From positions 1 to 6,854 of the forward strand of contig CAMOVS010000066.1 of NCBI GenBank assembly GCA_946627575.1: 6,854 bases of DNA, given 5' to 3'. Shown one piece after another: positions 1 through 6,285 of the stretch. Numbering within the stretch: position 1 is the stretch's first letter; each line of letters begins with the position of its first letter. The notes under the pieces were generated by a model. That model had not been told where the DNA came from. It saw nothing but the letters and a program-made list of their open reading frames with translations, and ran no database searches. Position numbers and translations under genes: made by a program. Source of the DNA: an uncultured Lachnospiraceae bacterium. Its GTDB lineage: Bacteria; Bacillota; Clostridia; Lachnospirales; Lachnospiraceae.

Positions 1-798
1 CGGCAGCTGATAGTGGCTGTCCGGATTGGCTTTCAGCCAGTCTCTTACATACTGCTTGTCAAAGGAAGGCTGACTCTTGCCGGCTTCATAGCCTTCTCTG
101 GGCCAGAAACGGGAGCTGTCCGGGGTAAGCATCTCATCCCCAATCAGGATGTTCCCGTCCTCATCCATCCCGAACTCAAACTTGGTATCGGCTATGATAA
201 TGCCCTTTTCCCAGGCGTAATCTGCACATTTTTTGTAAAGGGAAAGGGTGTACTCTCTTAGGACGTTGGCCAGATAGTCTCCTTTACCCGGGAACTCCTT
301 CTCCAGAATCTCTACGGACTTCTCATAGGAAATGTTCTCATCATGATCGCCCAGGTCTGCCTTGGTGGAAGGTGTATAGATGGGCTCCGGCAGTTTCTGG
401 GACTCCTCAAGTCCTTCCGGCAGGCGGATACCGCATACCGTTCCGTCCTTCTGGTAGCTGGCCCAGCCGCTTCCGGTGATGTAGCCGCGGACGATGCACT
501 CGATGGGAAGCATGGTCAGCTTCTTGCACAGCATGCTCCGGCCTTCATATCGATCATTTTGGAACTGTTCCGGCATATCAGCGACATCCACGGATATCAT
601 ATGATTTTTCACCGTGTTGCCGGTATAATCAAACCAGAATTTGGACATCTGGGTAAGGATCTTTCCCTTATCCGGTATCTCATTTTTGAGGATTACATCA
701 AAAGCAGAAATTCTGTCAGTTACAGTCAGGATCAGACTGTCACCGATGTCATAGATCTCGCGAACCTTTCCCTCTTTGATGGGTTTAATATCTTTCAT
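1..798 (-). CDS. purC: SAICAR synthase (phosphoribosylaminoimidazole-succinocarboxamide synthase), C-terminus cut by window edge
   Basis: Cytoplasmic enzyme of de novo purine synthesis; it joins CAIR and aspartate with ATP to give SAICAR. The frame is open for 266 codons from ATG 798 to base 1, so the C-terminus lies outside the window. Visible motifs: the N-terminal GKVR phosphate-binding strand (residues 10-13), TDRISAFD (27-34), the first family signature [14 protein letters not shown] (97-110), the second signature [10 protein letters not shown] (201-210), then TPDSSRFWP (225-233). The start has AAGAGG at 808-813, nine bases upstream, and no competing ATG. The sequence resembles the longer SAICAR synthase form rather than the short E. 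coli type, so roughly 20-30 residues are probably missing (family knowledge). It lies 81 bp downstream of trpB2 in the same direction with no clear terminator between them, so read-through is possible, although the pathways are unrelated. Confidence 0.97.
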   Translation of the reverse strand, partial: MKDIKPIKEGKVREIYDIGDSLILTVTDRISAFDVILKNEIPDKGKILTQMSKFWFDYTGNTVKNHMISVDVADMPEQFQNDRYEGRSMLCKKLTMLPIECIVRGYITGSGWASYQKDGTVCGIRLPEGLEESQKLPEPIYTPSTKADLGDHDENISYEKSVEILEKEFPGKGDYLANVLREYTLSLYKKCADYAWEKGIIIADTKFEFGMDEDGNILIGDEMLTPDSSRFWPREGYEAGKSQPSFDKQYVRDWLKANPDSHYQLP

Positions 799-879
799 AT
801 CTTTATACCTCTTATTATCTCGGTCCTGCTTATCATTCACAGGCCTTATTGGAATAGGAACCTATCTTATGCCGGATTC

Positions 880-2265
880 TTAGAATTCATTACCCGGGAA
901 AGAAGGAATCCCTGCAAAGCCCTGGGCAAGATCTTCGTCTGTGGGAATATAGTCCACCATGGTTCCATTGTGGAACTGCTCATAAGCTACCATATCAAAG
1001 TATCCGGTTCCGGTCAGACCAAAGAGAATGGTCTTTTCCTCGCCGGTCTCCTTGCACTTCATGGCTTCATCGATGGCAACCTTAATGGCATGGCTGCTTT
1101 CCGGAGCCGGAAGGATACCCTCTACCCTGGCGAACTGCTCAGCCGCCTTAAATACGGAAGTCTGCTCCACCGCTCTGGCTTCCATAAGTCCCTGATCGTA
1201 GAGTTCGGAAAGAACGGTGCTCATGCCGTGGAATCGAAGTCCGCCGGCATGGTTGGCAGAAGGAATGAAGCTGCTGCCCAGGGTGTACATTTTGGCCAGA
1301 GGACAGATCATGCCGGTATCGCAGAAATCATAGGCGTACTTGCCCCGGGTAAAGCTGGGGCAGGATGCCGGTTCTACGGCAATGAACTGATAGTCTGCTT
1401 CTCCTTTAAGTTTCTCACCCATGAAGGGGGAAATCAATCCACCCAGATTGGAACCGCCGCCGGCACAGCCGATGATCATATCCGGCTTGATATCGTATTT
1501 GTCCATGGCTGCTTTGGCTTCCAGACCAATCACGGACTGGTGAAGAAGAACCTGGTTAAGAACGCTGCCAAGAACATATCGATATCCTTCATTATGTGTC
1601 GCTACTTCCACTGCTTCAGAGATGGCACATCCCAGACTGCCGGTGGTTCCCGGATGAGCCTGGAGGATCTTGCGGCCAACCTCAGTGGTGTCTGATGGAG
1701 AAGGAGTTACGGAAGCACCATAGGTTCTCATAACCTCACGGCGGAAGGGCTTCTGCTCGTAGGAAACCTTAACCATATATACTTTACAATCCAGACCGAA
1801 ATAAGAGCAGGCCATGGAAAGGGCCGTACCCCACTGGCCGGCGCCCGTCTCTGTCGTCACGCCCTTCAATCCCTGCTGTTTGGCATAGTAAGCCTGGGCT
1901 ATGGCCGAATTCAGCTTGTGGCTGCCGCTTGTATTATTGCCCTCGAACTTGTAGTAGATTTTAGCCGGTGTATCCAGGGCCTTCTCCAGACAGTAAGCCC
2001 TAACAAGCGGTGACGGACGGTACATCCTGTAGAAATCCTGGATCTCCTGGGGGATCTGAATCCATGCATCCGTATCATTCAATTCCTGTGCAACCAGCTC
2101 CTCACAGAATATAGGAGTCAGCTCTTCAGCCTTGAGTGGTTTCAGGGTGCCGGGGTTGAGCAGCGGTGCAGGCTTCTTCTTCATATCGGCCCTAACGTTA
2201 TACCATCTGTCAGGGATTTCATTCTCCTTCAGATATATTTTATAAGGTATTGTCTTATCTGCCAT
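880..2265 (-). CDS. trpB2: TrpB2-type tryptophan synthase beta chain (PLP enzyme), 461 aa
   Basis: PLP-dependent enzyme that makes L-tryptophan from indole and L-serine. At 461 residues with an extended N-terminal segment, it fits the TrpB2 class rather than the shorter TrpB1 that pairs with TrpA. Visible landmarks: the Schiff-base lysine K117 in GSHKLN (114-119), the catalytic-glutamate loop TETGAGQWG (138-146), the phosphate-binding glycine loop GGGSN (269-273), and GTGYFD (419-424) near the C-terminus, in the region where TrpB1 binds the PLP ring. The start is well supported: AAGGAG at 2273-2278 sits seven bases before ATG 2265. No trpA, trpC or trpE is in the window, so a role in indole salvage or as a stand-alone synthase is an inference. 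It follows tetR by 81 bp, and that gap contains a 7-bp stem and an 11-bp palindrome. The assignment to the PLP fold is secure; the physiological substrate is less so. Confidence 0.95.
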   Translation of the reverse strand: MADKTIPYKIYLKENEIPDRWYNVRADMKKKPAPLLNPGTLKPLKAEELTPIFCEELVAQELNDTDAWIQIPQEIQDFYRMYRPSPLVRAYCLEKALDTPAKIYYKFEGNNTSGSHKLNSAIAQAYYAKQQGLKGVTTETGAGQWGTALSMACSYFGLDCKVYMVKVSYEQKPFRREVMRTYGASVTPSPSDTTEVGRKILQAHPGTTGSLGCAISEAVEVATHNEGYRYVLGSVLNQVLLHQSVIGLEAKAAMDKYDIKPDMIIGCAGGGSNLGGLISPFMGEKLKGEADYQFIAVEPASCPSFTRGKYAYDFCDTGMICPLAKMYTLGSSFIPSANHAGGLRFHGMSTVLSELYDQGLMEARAVEQTSVFKAAEQFARVEGILPAPESSHAIKVAIDEAMKCKETGEEKTILFGLTGTGYFDMVAYEQFHNGTMVDYIPTDEDLAQGFAGIPSFPGNEF

Positions 2266-2288
2266 TTTTGTTCTCCTTTTTCGTCTGA

Positions 2289-2299
2289 TTGACTGTCAA
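2289..2299. promoter_or_regulatory. 11-bp palindrome just upstream of the trpB2 ribosome binding site
   Basis: TTGACTGTCAA is a perfect 5-1-5 palindrome centred on base 2294, ten bases before the AAGGAG of trpB2. Such a short palindrome could be a protein-binding site, but chance is not excluded. The minus strand also shows TTGACA here, with no -10 box that would leave room for a start site before the gene. Confidence 0.25.
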
Positions 2300-2313
2300 G
2301 TTTATTTCCGATG

Positions 2314-2333
2314 GCGGCATAATGCCATGCCGC
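2314..2333 (-). promoter_or_regulatory. 7-bp stem-loop between tetR and trpB2
   Basis: GCGGCAT (2314-2320) and ATGCCGC (2327-2333) are exact complements around a six-base loop. The stem lies 13 bases after the tetR stop codon. No T-run follows on the minus strand, so it is unlikely to be an efficient intrinsic terminator; RNA stabilisation or partial attenuation before trpB2 is possible. Confidence 0.4.
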
Positions 2334-2346
2334 AGACATCCCCACT

Positions 2347-2907
2347 TTATTGGGAGCATCGCAAACATACGGCCCGGATACTTCCGGCGAACATCCTGTA
2401 AAGTCTGGTGGAATGTTCTGCGATGTCGTAGGACATATCATGATAAATCCAATCCATTATCTGGCCAAAGGTCAGATTCTTCATAAAGTTAACGATATAC
2501 TCCATATCCTCTTCTGGAACATCGACCGAATAATCTCTGGAATTAATATAGTTTCTCGTGACGTATTCACAGATCCGCATCAGCTGCAATTCATAGAACT
2601 CACTGTTGCTGTTCGATCCCCTTATGATATGGTAAATCGCTCTCTTATGCTTCACAATCTGGTTCAAAGCCCCTGAGATCTGCTCCTCAAAACTGGCATC
2701 CTCCGGCTGACTGGCTATCACCTTGTCCGCAAGTTCCACAACAATCTCCTCCAAGAGGGAGGGGATATCCTGAAAATGATAGTAAAAGGAATTGCGGTTG
2801 ACGCCGCAATCATCCACGATTTCTTTCACTGTAATCTGAGAAATCGGTCTCTCATTCAGCAGCTTGATAAAAGAACTCTTAATCATTCTCTTGGCAAAGG
2901 GGGGCAT
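2347..2907 (-). CDS. TetR/AcrR-family transcriptional regulator, 186 aa
   Basis: DNA-binding repressor-type protein. The N-terminal helix-turn-helix is typical of TetR: residues 25-45 run from ITVKEIVDDCGV into NRNSFYYHF, the usual recognition-helix ending. The remainder is a mostly helical C-terminal domain expected to bind an effector and dimerise; its ligand cannot be read from sequence. I chose ATG 2907 rather than the in-frame TTG at 2916, because AAGAGAGG (2917-2924) lies nine bases before the ATG but directly abuts the TTG. The gene is preceded by 244 bp of non-coding DNA with an operator-like dyad at 3028-3061, which suggests autoregulation (inference). trpB2 follows 81 bp downstream in the same direction, so it is the nearest candidate target or operon partner. 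The product ends in a cysteine-containing tail (CLRCSQ). Confidence 0.93.
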   Translation of the reverse strand: MPPFAKRMIKSSFIKLLNERPISQITVKEIVDDCGVNRNSFYYHFQDIPSLLEEIVVELADKVIASQPEDASFEEQISGALNQIVKHKRAIYHIIRGSNSNSEFYELQLMRICEYVTRNYINSRDYSVDVPEEDMEYIVNFMKNLTFGQIMDWIYHDMSYDIAEHSTRLYRMFAGSIRAVCLRCSQ

Positions 2908-2916
2908 AGATGACAA

Positions 2917-2924
2917 CCTCTCTT
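2917..2924 (-). promoter_or_regulatory. ribosome binding site that decides the tetR start
   Basis: The minus strand reads AAGAGAGG here. Nine bases separate it from ATG 2907, whereas the in-frame TTG at 2916 touches it directly. This favours the ATG start and removes three residues from the longest reading. Confidence 0.75.
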
Positions 2925-2961
2925 ATTTGAATTGACAAAAACTATTTCTGTGAATCACAAT

Positions 2962-2997
2962 CTGCAGGAGAATCCTTAAGACAAATCGCTCCTGCAG
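2962..2997. repeat. perfect 9-bp inverted repeat in the tetR leader
   Basis: CTGCAGGAG (2962-2970) and CTCCTGCAG (2989-2997) are exact reverse complements separated by 18 bases. In the tetR transcript this would be a stem-loop ending about 54 bases before the ATG. No U-run follows on the minus strand, so it is not a standard terminator. It may be a second operator or a leader structure. Confidence 0.5.
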
Positions 2998-3027
2998 CAC
3001 AAAATTAACTATATCATAAATCTTTTT

Positions 3028-3061
3028 TCTTGTGTTAGAAAACTTTCAAAATAATACAAGA
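3028..3061. promoter_or_regulatory. operator-like dyad upstream of tetR
   Basis: On the plus strand TCTTGTGTTA (3028-3037) faces TAATACAAGA (3052-3061) across 14 bases. Nine of the ten positions are complementary. A third half-site, TCTTGTATT, lies at 3088-3096 and is a perfect 9-bp inverted match to 3053-3061. The cluster overlaps the candidate -10 of tetR. TetR proteins commonly bind dyads in their own promoter regions, so autoregulation is the natural reading; this is inference. Confidence 0.45.
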
Positions 3062-3086
3062 TATTTTCCAATCACAGCCATGCCAA
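3058..3086 (-). promoter_or_regulatory. candidate sigma-A promoter of tetR
   Basis: On the minus strand TTGGCA (3086-3081) and TATCTT (3063-3058) are separated by exactly 17 bases. The -35 matches consensus at five of six positions and the -10 at four of six. The arms TCTTGTATT at 3088-3096 and AATACAAGA at 3053-3061 flank it, as repressor half-sites might. Transcription would start about 145 bases before the tetR ATG, leaving a long leader. The call rests on sequence match alone. Confidence 0.3.
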
Positions 3087-3151
3087 CTCTTGTATTCATT
3101 CATTTCACATAGGAAACACATATATGCGGCAAAATTGTTTCGATATTTATT

Positions 3152-3739
3152 TCAATCGGAATCATCTCGACGATTTTGCGAAAAGAATTCCTCCGTTTGG
3201 ATCATCACTTTCATAAGTGTCTTAAGGTCCATGATGGCATCTCCGGTCTCGAGAGAATGATTGCCTCCTTCTGTCAGATATAGAGGGATCCCGGCATTCC
3301 TGCATAATTTTTCAAGCCCGGCTGTATCAGCCCATGGATCAGCGCTTCCATGAAAGGCGATAATGTGACCCTGGCTTTGGCGGTCATCCAGAGCCTGGAA
3401 AGTCTCCGCCAGAGGGGTATACCATAGATGGTCGGCTCTCAAACCATGCCTGACCGCATAGGCAGAAGCAATCGCCGTCCCGATGCTCTTGGAGATAAAG
3501 ACAATATGGTTATATTCAAAAAATCGAATATGATCAAGCATGGCTTCCGCCTGGTTCAAACCGACTTCAAGAGCCTGCTTCATTTTCTCTATATCTCCCC
3601 GGATTTTTGGGGGGAAATTCTTATAGGGAACTTCAACGATCTCATATCCTGCCCGGCGGGCAATCATCCTGCTGTAGTAGAGGAGGGGCTTATCTGTATG
3701 GTAGCCGATCCCCGGAAAGATTACTGCTAGTTTCTTCAT
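3152..3739 (-). CDS. small alpha/beta hydrolase-fold protein, 195 aa
   Basis: Predicted cytoplasmic hydrolase; substrate unknown. It starts with a beta strand running into an oxyanion-type loop (LAVIFPGIGYH, residues 4-14). The nucleophile elbow is SKSIG with Ser85, the acid is probably Asp134 in GSADPWAD (131-138), and the base is His161 in GGNHSLE (158-164). Order and spacing fit a complete Ser-Asp-His triad in a compact alpha/beta hydrolase. No signal peptide or membrane segment is visible. ATG 3739 fits the start of the fold, with AAGAGGA at 3750-3756 ten bases upstream. The frame stays open upstream to 3979, and ATG 3931 has a much stronger ribosome binding site, giving a 259-residue alternative. 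The extra 64 residues are low in hydrophobic strand pattern, use codons unlike the body and match no domain I recognise, so the shorter form is preferred. No terminator is visible after the stop. Confidence 0.85.
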   Translation of the reverse strand: MKKLAVIFPGIGYHTDKPLLYYSRMIARRAGYEIVEVPYKNFPPKIRGDIEKMKQALEVGLNQAEAMLDHIRFFEYNHIVFISKSIGTAIASAYAVRHGLRADHLWYTPLAETFQALDDRQSQGHIIAFHGSADPWADTAGLEKLCRNAGIPLYLTEGGNHSLETGDAIMDLKTLMKVMIQTEEFFSQNRRDDSD

Positions 3740-3931
3740 ATATTTCTTGTCCTCTTGATATGCTTGAGCCTCTGAACCAATAGCTATAGCATGGTGTGCC
3801 AATCCTCCACAGGAAAGTCCCGTATCGCATCGCTCACCAAGATTGCTCTTTACATGAATTGTATAATCTTCATCTTCAATTTTCAAGAAAAAACCTTGCC
3901 GTCTATAATAGGAGGAGGAAGACCTTATCAT
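3740..3931 (-). other. stop-free in-frame leader upstream of the hydrolase (64 codons)
   Basis: From ATG 3931 the frame runs without a stop for 64 codons into the hydrolase start at 3739. The predicted peptide begins MIRSSSSYYRRQGFFLKIED and contains two cysteines; I recognise no domain. Its codons (many ending in A or T, ATA, CGA, TTG) differ from the hydrolase body. A stop-free run of 64 codons is uncommon but not rare by chance. It is either untranslated leader or a genuine N-terminal extension started from a very strong ribosome binding site. Confidence 0.3.
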
Positions 3932-3943
3932 CTTCCTCCTCCT
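3910..3943 (-). terminator. perfect 13-bp stem-loop after the lipoprotein gene (terminator-like; holds an SD and ATG)
   Basis: On the minus strand the arm AGGAGGAGGAAGA (3943-3931) pairs perfectly with TCTTCCTCCTCCT (3922-3910) around an eight-base loop. It begins 46 bases after the lipoprotein stop, as expected for a 3' end structure. The only clear T-run (six Ts at 3893-3888) starts 16 bases beyond the stem, so an intrinsic terminator is not certain. The upstream arm contains overlapping AGGAGG motifs six and three bases before ATG 3931, whose A is the last paired base. The same stem could therefore mask a ribosome binding site. Confidence 0.45.
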
Positions 3944-3989
3944 GCAATGACTTTTTGATCTTTTCATGTTACGGTTCACGTCCCGCCAT

Positions 3990-6077
3990 CTACTTCAGTG
4001 CTTCCGGCTTTTCCACCTGATAATCGCTGTAGGATGTTGCGGAGGAGGCTCCGGACAGGTCTGCGCTTTCCTTGTATTCATTAACCGTAATGGTATACTC
4101 ACTGTCACCTTTTACATATACTGTACCGTCACTGTTCTGAATGGTTACGGTCTTTCCCTTGTCATCCAGGATGCTTCCTTCGCTTGACAGGGAGCTTAAA
4201 GTACTGTCTCCGGTGACGGTCCAGCTGCTGTCCTTGCTGATGAACAGATTGCAATAACCGCTGCCATCGGCTCCTCCAGCATTTGTTTCGTCATCTACTA
4301 CCGCCCCCTTCAGGCTGCTGCCTTGAGTCAGGTAGAGATCCAGACTGCTGATAGAATCCCAGATCACATCTCCTTCCATCTCCTGGTCTATACCTGTAAA
4401 TGTACACTGAGCTCCATTAGACCCGGTGCTGCCCCAGCCTCTGGCATTGTTGTTGCCGGTGCACTTGAGGAAGAAAGCATTATCCTCCGCATAATTTATA
4501 TCGACATTATTCAATATGAATGTGGATTCGGTGTTGGTGGTGTAGAACATTCCGCCATTCTTGGCGGTCAGGCTTCCACCTTCCATATCAAAGGTGGAAT
4601 TACCTTCCTCGGAATCTCCCGACATGCTTTGATAAAGGATCACATTCCATGTGCAGTCATTCTGTTCATTTTCAGGCATATTGCCGGTGACGTTGCTGTC
4701 GTAAAGCCTCAGGCTGTTAAGGCCTTCAATGCAGACGGCCTCGGAGCCCTTAGCCGTCAATTCGGCATTATTGACGATGATATCCGCCGTAGTGTAGACG
4801 GCTGGAGATCCGCTTCCATTGGAAGTGAAGCTTCCTCCGTCGACCACCATGGTGCCGCCGCCCCGGTCACTACGAATGGCTGCCGAGGATTCTCCGGAAG
4901 TCTCAGCGGTAACATCCCAGGCATAGAGGCTGCCTCCGCCTGCTACATGAATGCCGCCGGATGTATCCTGGCTGGTCTTGATAGTGGTTCCGGATACATA
5001 GGTGACTGCCTTGTCCCCATAGGAGAAAATCCCGGCCCCTCCTTTGGCCTTGGTATCAATGCTTCCGTCCTTGATATAGGCTGTCCCTTCGGTATTTAAT
5101 ATGGCCGCGCCCACTCCATAGAAGCTGGCGCTGTCTCCGCCGCTGCTATCCTCCGATGTCCGGGTCACGGTCGGATTAGATAAAGTGACCTGGGCTCCAT
5201 TCTCGATCAGAACCGCATTCTCATCAGTTCCGGTGGACTCGTATTTCTCATCATTCTTTGTCGTGTCTTCCTGATAGTTGGTGACTGCTGTGTAACTGTC
5301 AGGCTGAGAAGACTGACCTCCGGATCCGCCGGATCCTCCCGGCATCCCCTGACCATCAGCTCCGGGGCCTCCCTGGCCGCCGGTCATGACGGTAATCGTT
5401 TTGGCATCACCATTTTCATTCAACTCGACGGATATAAGATCGCCCTCTTTGATGTCACTGATCTCATCGACGGCATCCGTCCCAGGATCGGCACCTTCTT
5501 TTCCTTCTTCCTGGCCTGAAGATGAGTCGGATTGTTCTTTCATATCGCCCCCGGGTCTGCCGGGATGTCCGCTGGTTACCGTGGTATCTGCTGTAACCGC
5601 CACCGTCTTTTCCGATCCGGTCAGGTCAATCATATCCAGGTTTGAATGATTTCCTTTCCCGCCTTGCTGATCCGGTGAATTCTGGTCTCCTTCCTGACCA
5701 CCATTTTCTCCGTCTGCTTTTTGGCTGCTGCTGTCGCTGCTTTCCTGGTCAGACATGTCATCCGGCTGGCCCTGAGGAAGCTGACCTTCCTGCTTCTGGC
5801 CGCCATCTCCGCCCTGACCAGGCTGACCCTGTGGAGGCTGACCATCCGGTTTCTGATTATGTTCTCCTTTTTTGCCCTGCCGTCCTTCCGGCCTTTCCTT
5901 CAGGCTACCTTCTTCAATAGTTATAGAATCTTCTCCTACTTCCTTTACGATTCCGTAAACGGTGGAATCTGATACAGCTGCACTGCCTGCTGCAGCCTGA
6001 TCTCCACAGCCGCCAAGCAGTGCCAGGCTCATACTCATACTCAATACAAATGCCGCACTCATCATTCTTTTCCTCAT
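3990..6077 (-). CDS. secreted lipoprotein with split DUF5666-like domain and predicted right-handed beta-helix, 695 aa
   Basis: Predicted cell-surface lipoprotein; function unknown. Residues 1-24 are a lipoprotein signal peptide (basic MRKR, hydrophobic core, lipobox LGGC, lipidated Cys24). Residues 40-57 (VYGIVKEVGEDSITIEEG) and later pieces (150-167 and 206-231, ending KTITVMTGG) together resemble a DUF5666-like small beta domain. It is interrupted by two low-complexity stretches rich in Q, G, P, D and S (about 60-148 and 168-205), including repeated PQGQP at 82-86 and 101-105. A Gly/Ser linker (232-258) follows. From about 285 to 655 there are repeating short strands and turns rich in G, S, T, N and D (for example AVLIENGAQVTLSN, AYIKDGSIDTKAKGGAGIFS, TMVVDGGSFTSNGSG), the pattern of a parallel beta-helix. 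I chose ATG 6077 because it begins the signal peptide and has AAGGAAGG (6086-6093) eight bases upstream; the frame stays open to 6164 but that extension spoils the signal peptide. Adhesion or glycan binding is plausible, not shown. Confidence 0.88.
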   Translation of the reverse strand: MRKRMMSAAFVLSMSMSLALLGGCGDQAAAGSAAVSDSTVYGIVKEVGEDSITIEEGSLKERPEGRQGKKGEHNQKPDGQPPQGQPGQGGDGGQKQEGQLPQGQPDDMSDQESSDSSSQKADGENGGQEGDQNSPDQQGGKGNHSNLDMIDLTGSEKTVAVTADTTVTSGHPGRPGGDMKEQSDSSSGQEEGKEGADPGTDAVDEISDIKEGDLISVELNENGDAKTITVMTGGQGGPGADGQGMPGGSGGSGGQSSQPDSYTAVTNYQEDTTKNDEKYESTGTDENAVLIENGAQVTLSNPTVTRTSEDSSGGDSASFYGVGAAILNTEGTAYIKDGSIDTKAKGGAGIFSYGDKAVTYVSGTTIKTSQDTSGGIHVAGGGSLYAWDVTAETSGESSAAIRSDRGGGTMVVDGGSFTSNGSGSPAVYTTADIIVNNAELTAKGSEAVCIEGLNSLRLYDSNVTGNMPENEQNDCTWNVILYQSMSGDSEEGNSTFDMEGGSLTAKNGGMFYTTNTESTFILNNVDINYAEDNAFFLKCTGNNNARGWGSTGSNGAQCTFTGIDQEMEGDVIWDSISSLDLYLTQGSSLKGAVVDDETNAGGADGSGYCNLFISKDSSWTVTGDSTLSSLSSEGSILDDKGKTVTIQNSDGTVYVKGDSEYTITVNEYKESADLSGASSATSYSDYQVEKPEALK

Positions 6078-6132
6078 AATCTGTCCCTTCCTTTCTTTCC
6101 TGGCGGGAACTTCCGGCAAGCCTGATGATCTT

Positions 6133-6162
6133 GATCTCTGTCCGGGAGACAGATGCGAGATC
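6133..6162 (-). promoter_or_regulatory. stem-loop in the lipoprotein leader
   Basis: TCTGTC (6137-6142) pairs with GACAGA (6148-6153) around a five-base loop, and the flanking GATC at 6133-6136 and GATC at 6159-6162 can close the structure with a five-base bulge. It sits 56 bases before the lipoprotein start in a 208-bp gap. No T-run follows on the minus strand. The rest of this gap shows no convincing promoter or terminator. Confidence 0.35.
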
Positions 6163-6285
6163 ATTTCCTGCTTTTAGGTCCCTCAAAAGTCTGCCTTACT
6201 TCAACGTAACCAATCAGGTTGGGAACCATCCTAATGGAAATCTATGAACAAAGTGTGGTCATTCATCGAACAAACTATGAAGATC

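Noticed and set aside
799..879. Terminator between trpB2 and purC
   Set aside because: Only a weak, bulged CCTATT/AATAAGG pairing is present, with no T-run.
343..1695. Plus-strand open frame of 450 codons
   Set aside because: It lies opposite purC and trpB2, whose family motifs are unmistakable on the minus strand; its protein shows no domain pattern.
2294..2299. TTGACA as a -35 box for trpB2
   Set aside because: A -10 at the correct spacing would fall on the ribosome binding site, leaving no room for a transcription start before the gene.
3129..3179. 7-bp inverted repeat GCAAAAT/ATTTTGC across the hydrolase stop codon as a terminator
   Set aside because: The arms are AT-rich and 37 bases apart, and no T-run follows; chance is likely.
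3860..3886. Promoter for the hydrolase from TTGAAA (3886-3881) and TATACA (3865-3860)
   Set aside because: The spacer is only 15 bases, too short for a normal sigma-A promoter, and no better pair was found in the leader.
3965..3979. Hydrolase start at GTG 3979 or ATG 3967
   Set aside because: Neither has a good ribosome binding site, and the added residues are basic and match no fold; 3739 (or possibly 3931) is better.
4323..5099. Plus-strand open frame of 258 codons
   Set aside because: It is antisense to the beta-helix region of the lipoprotein; a GC-rich third position and lack of stop codons in the complement explain it.
5630..6186. Two additional minus-strand open frames overlapping the lipoprotein N-terminus
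   Set aside because: They are out-of-frame readings of the low-complexity and signal-peptide region; the frame with the lipobox and long downstream coding is the real one.
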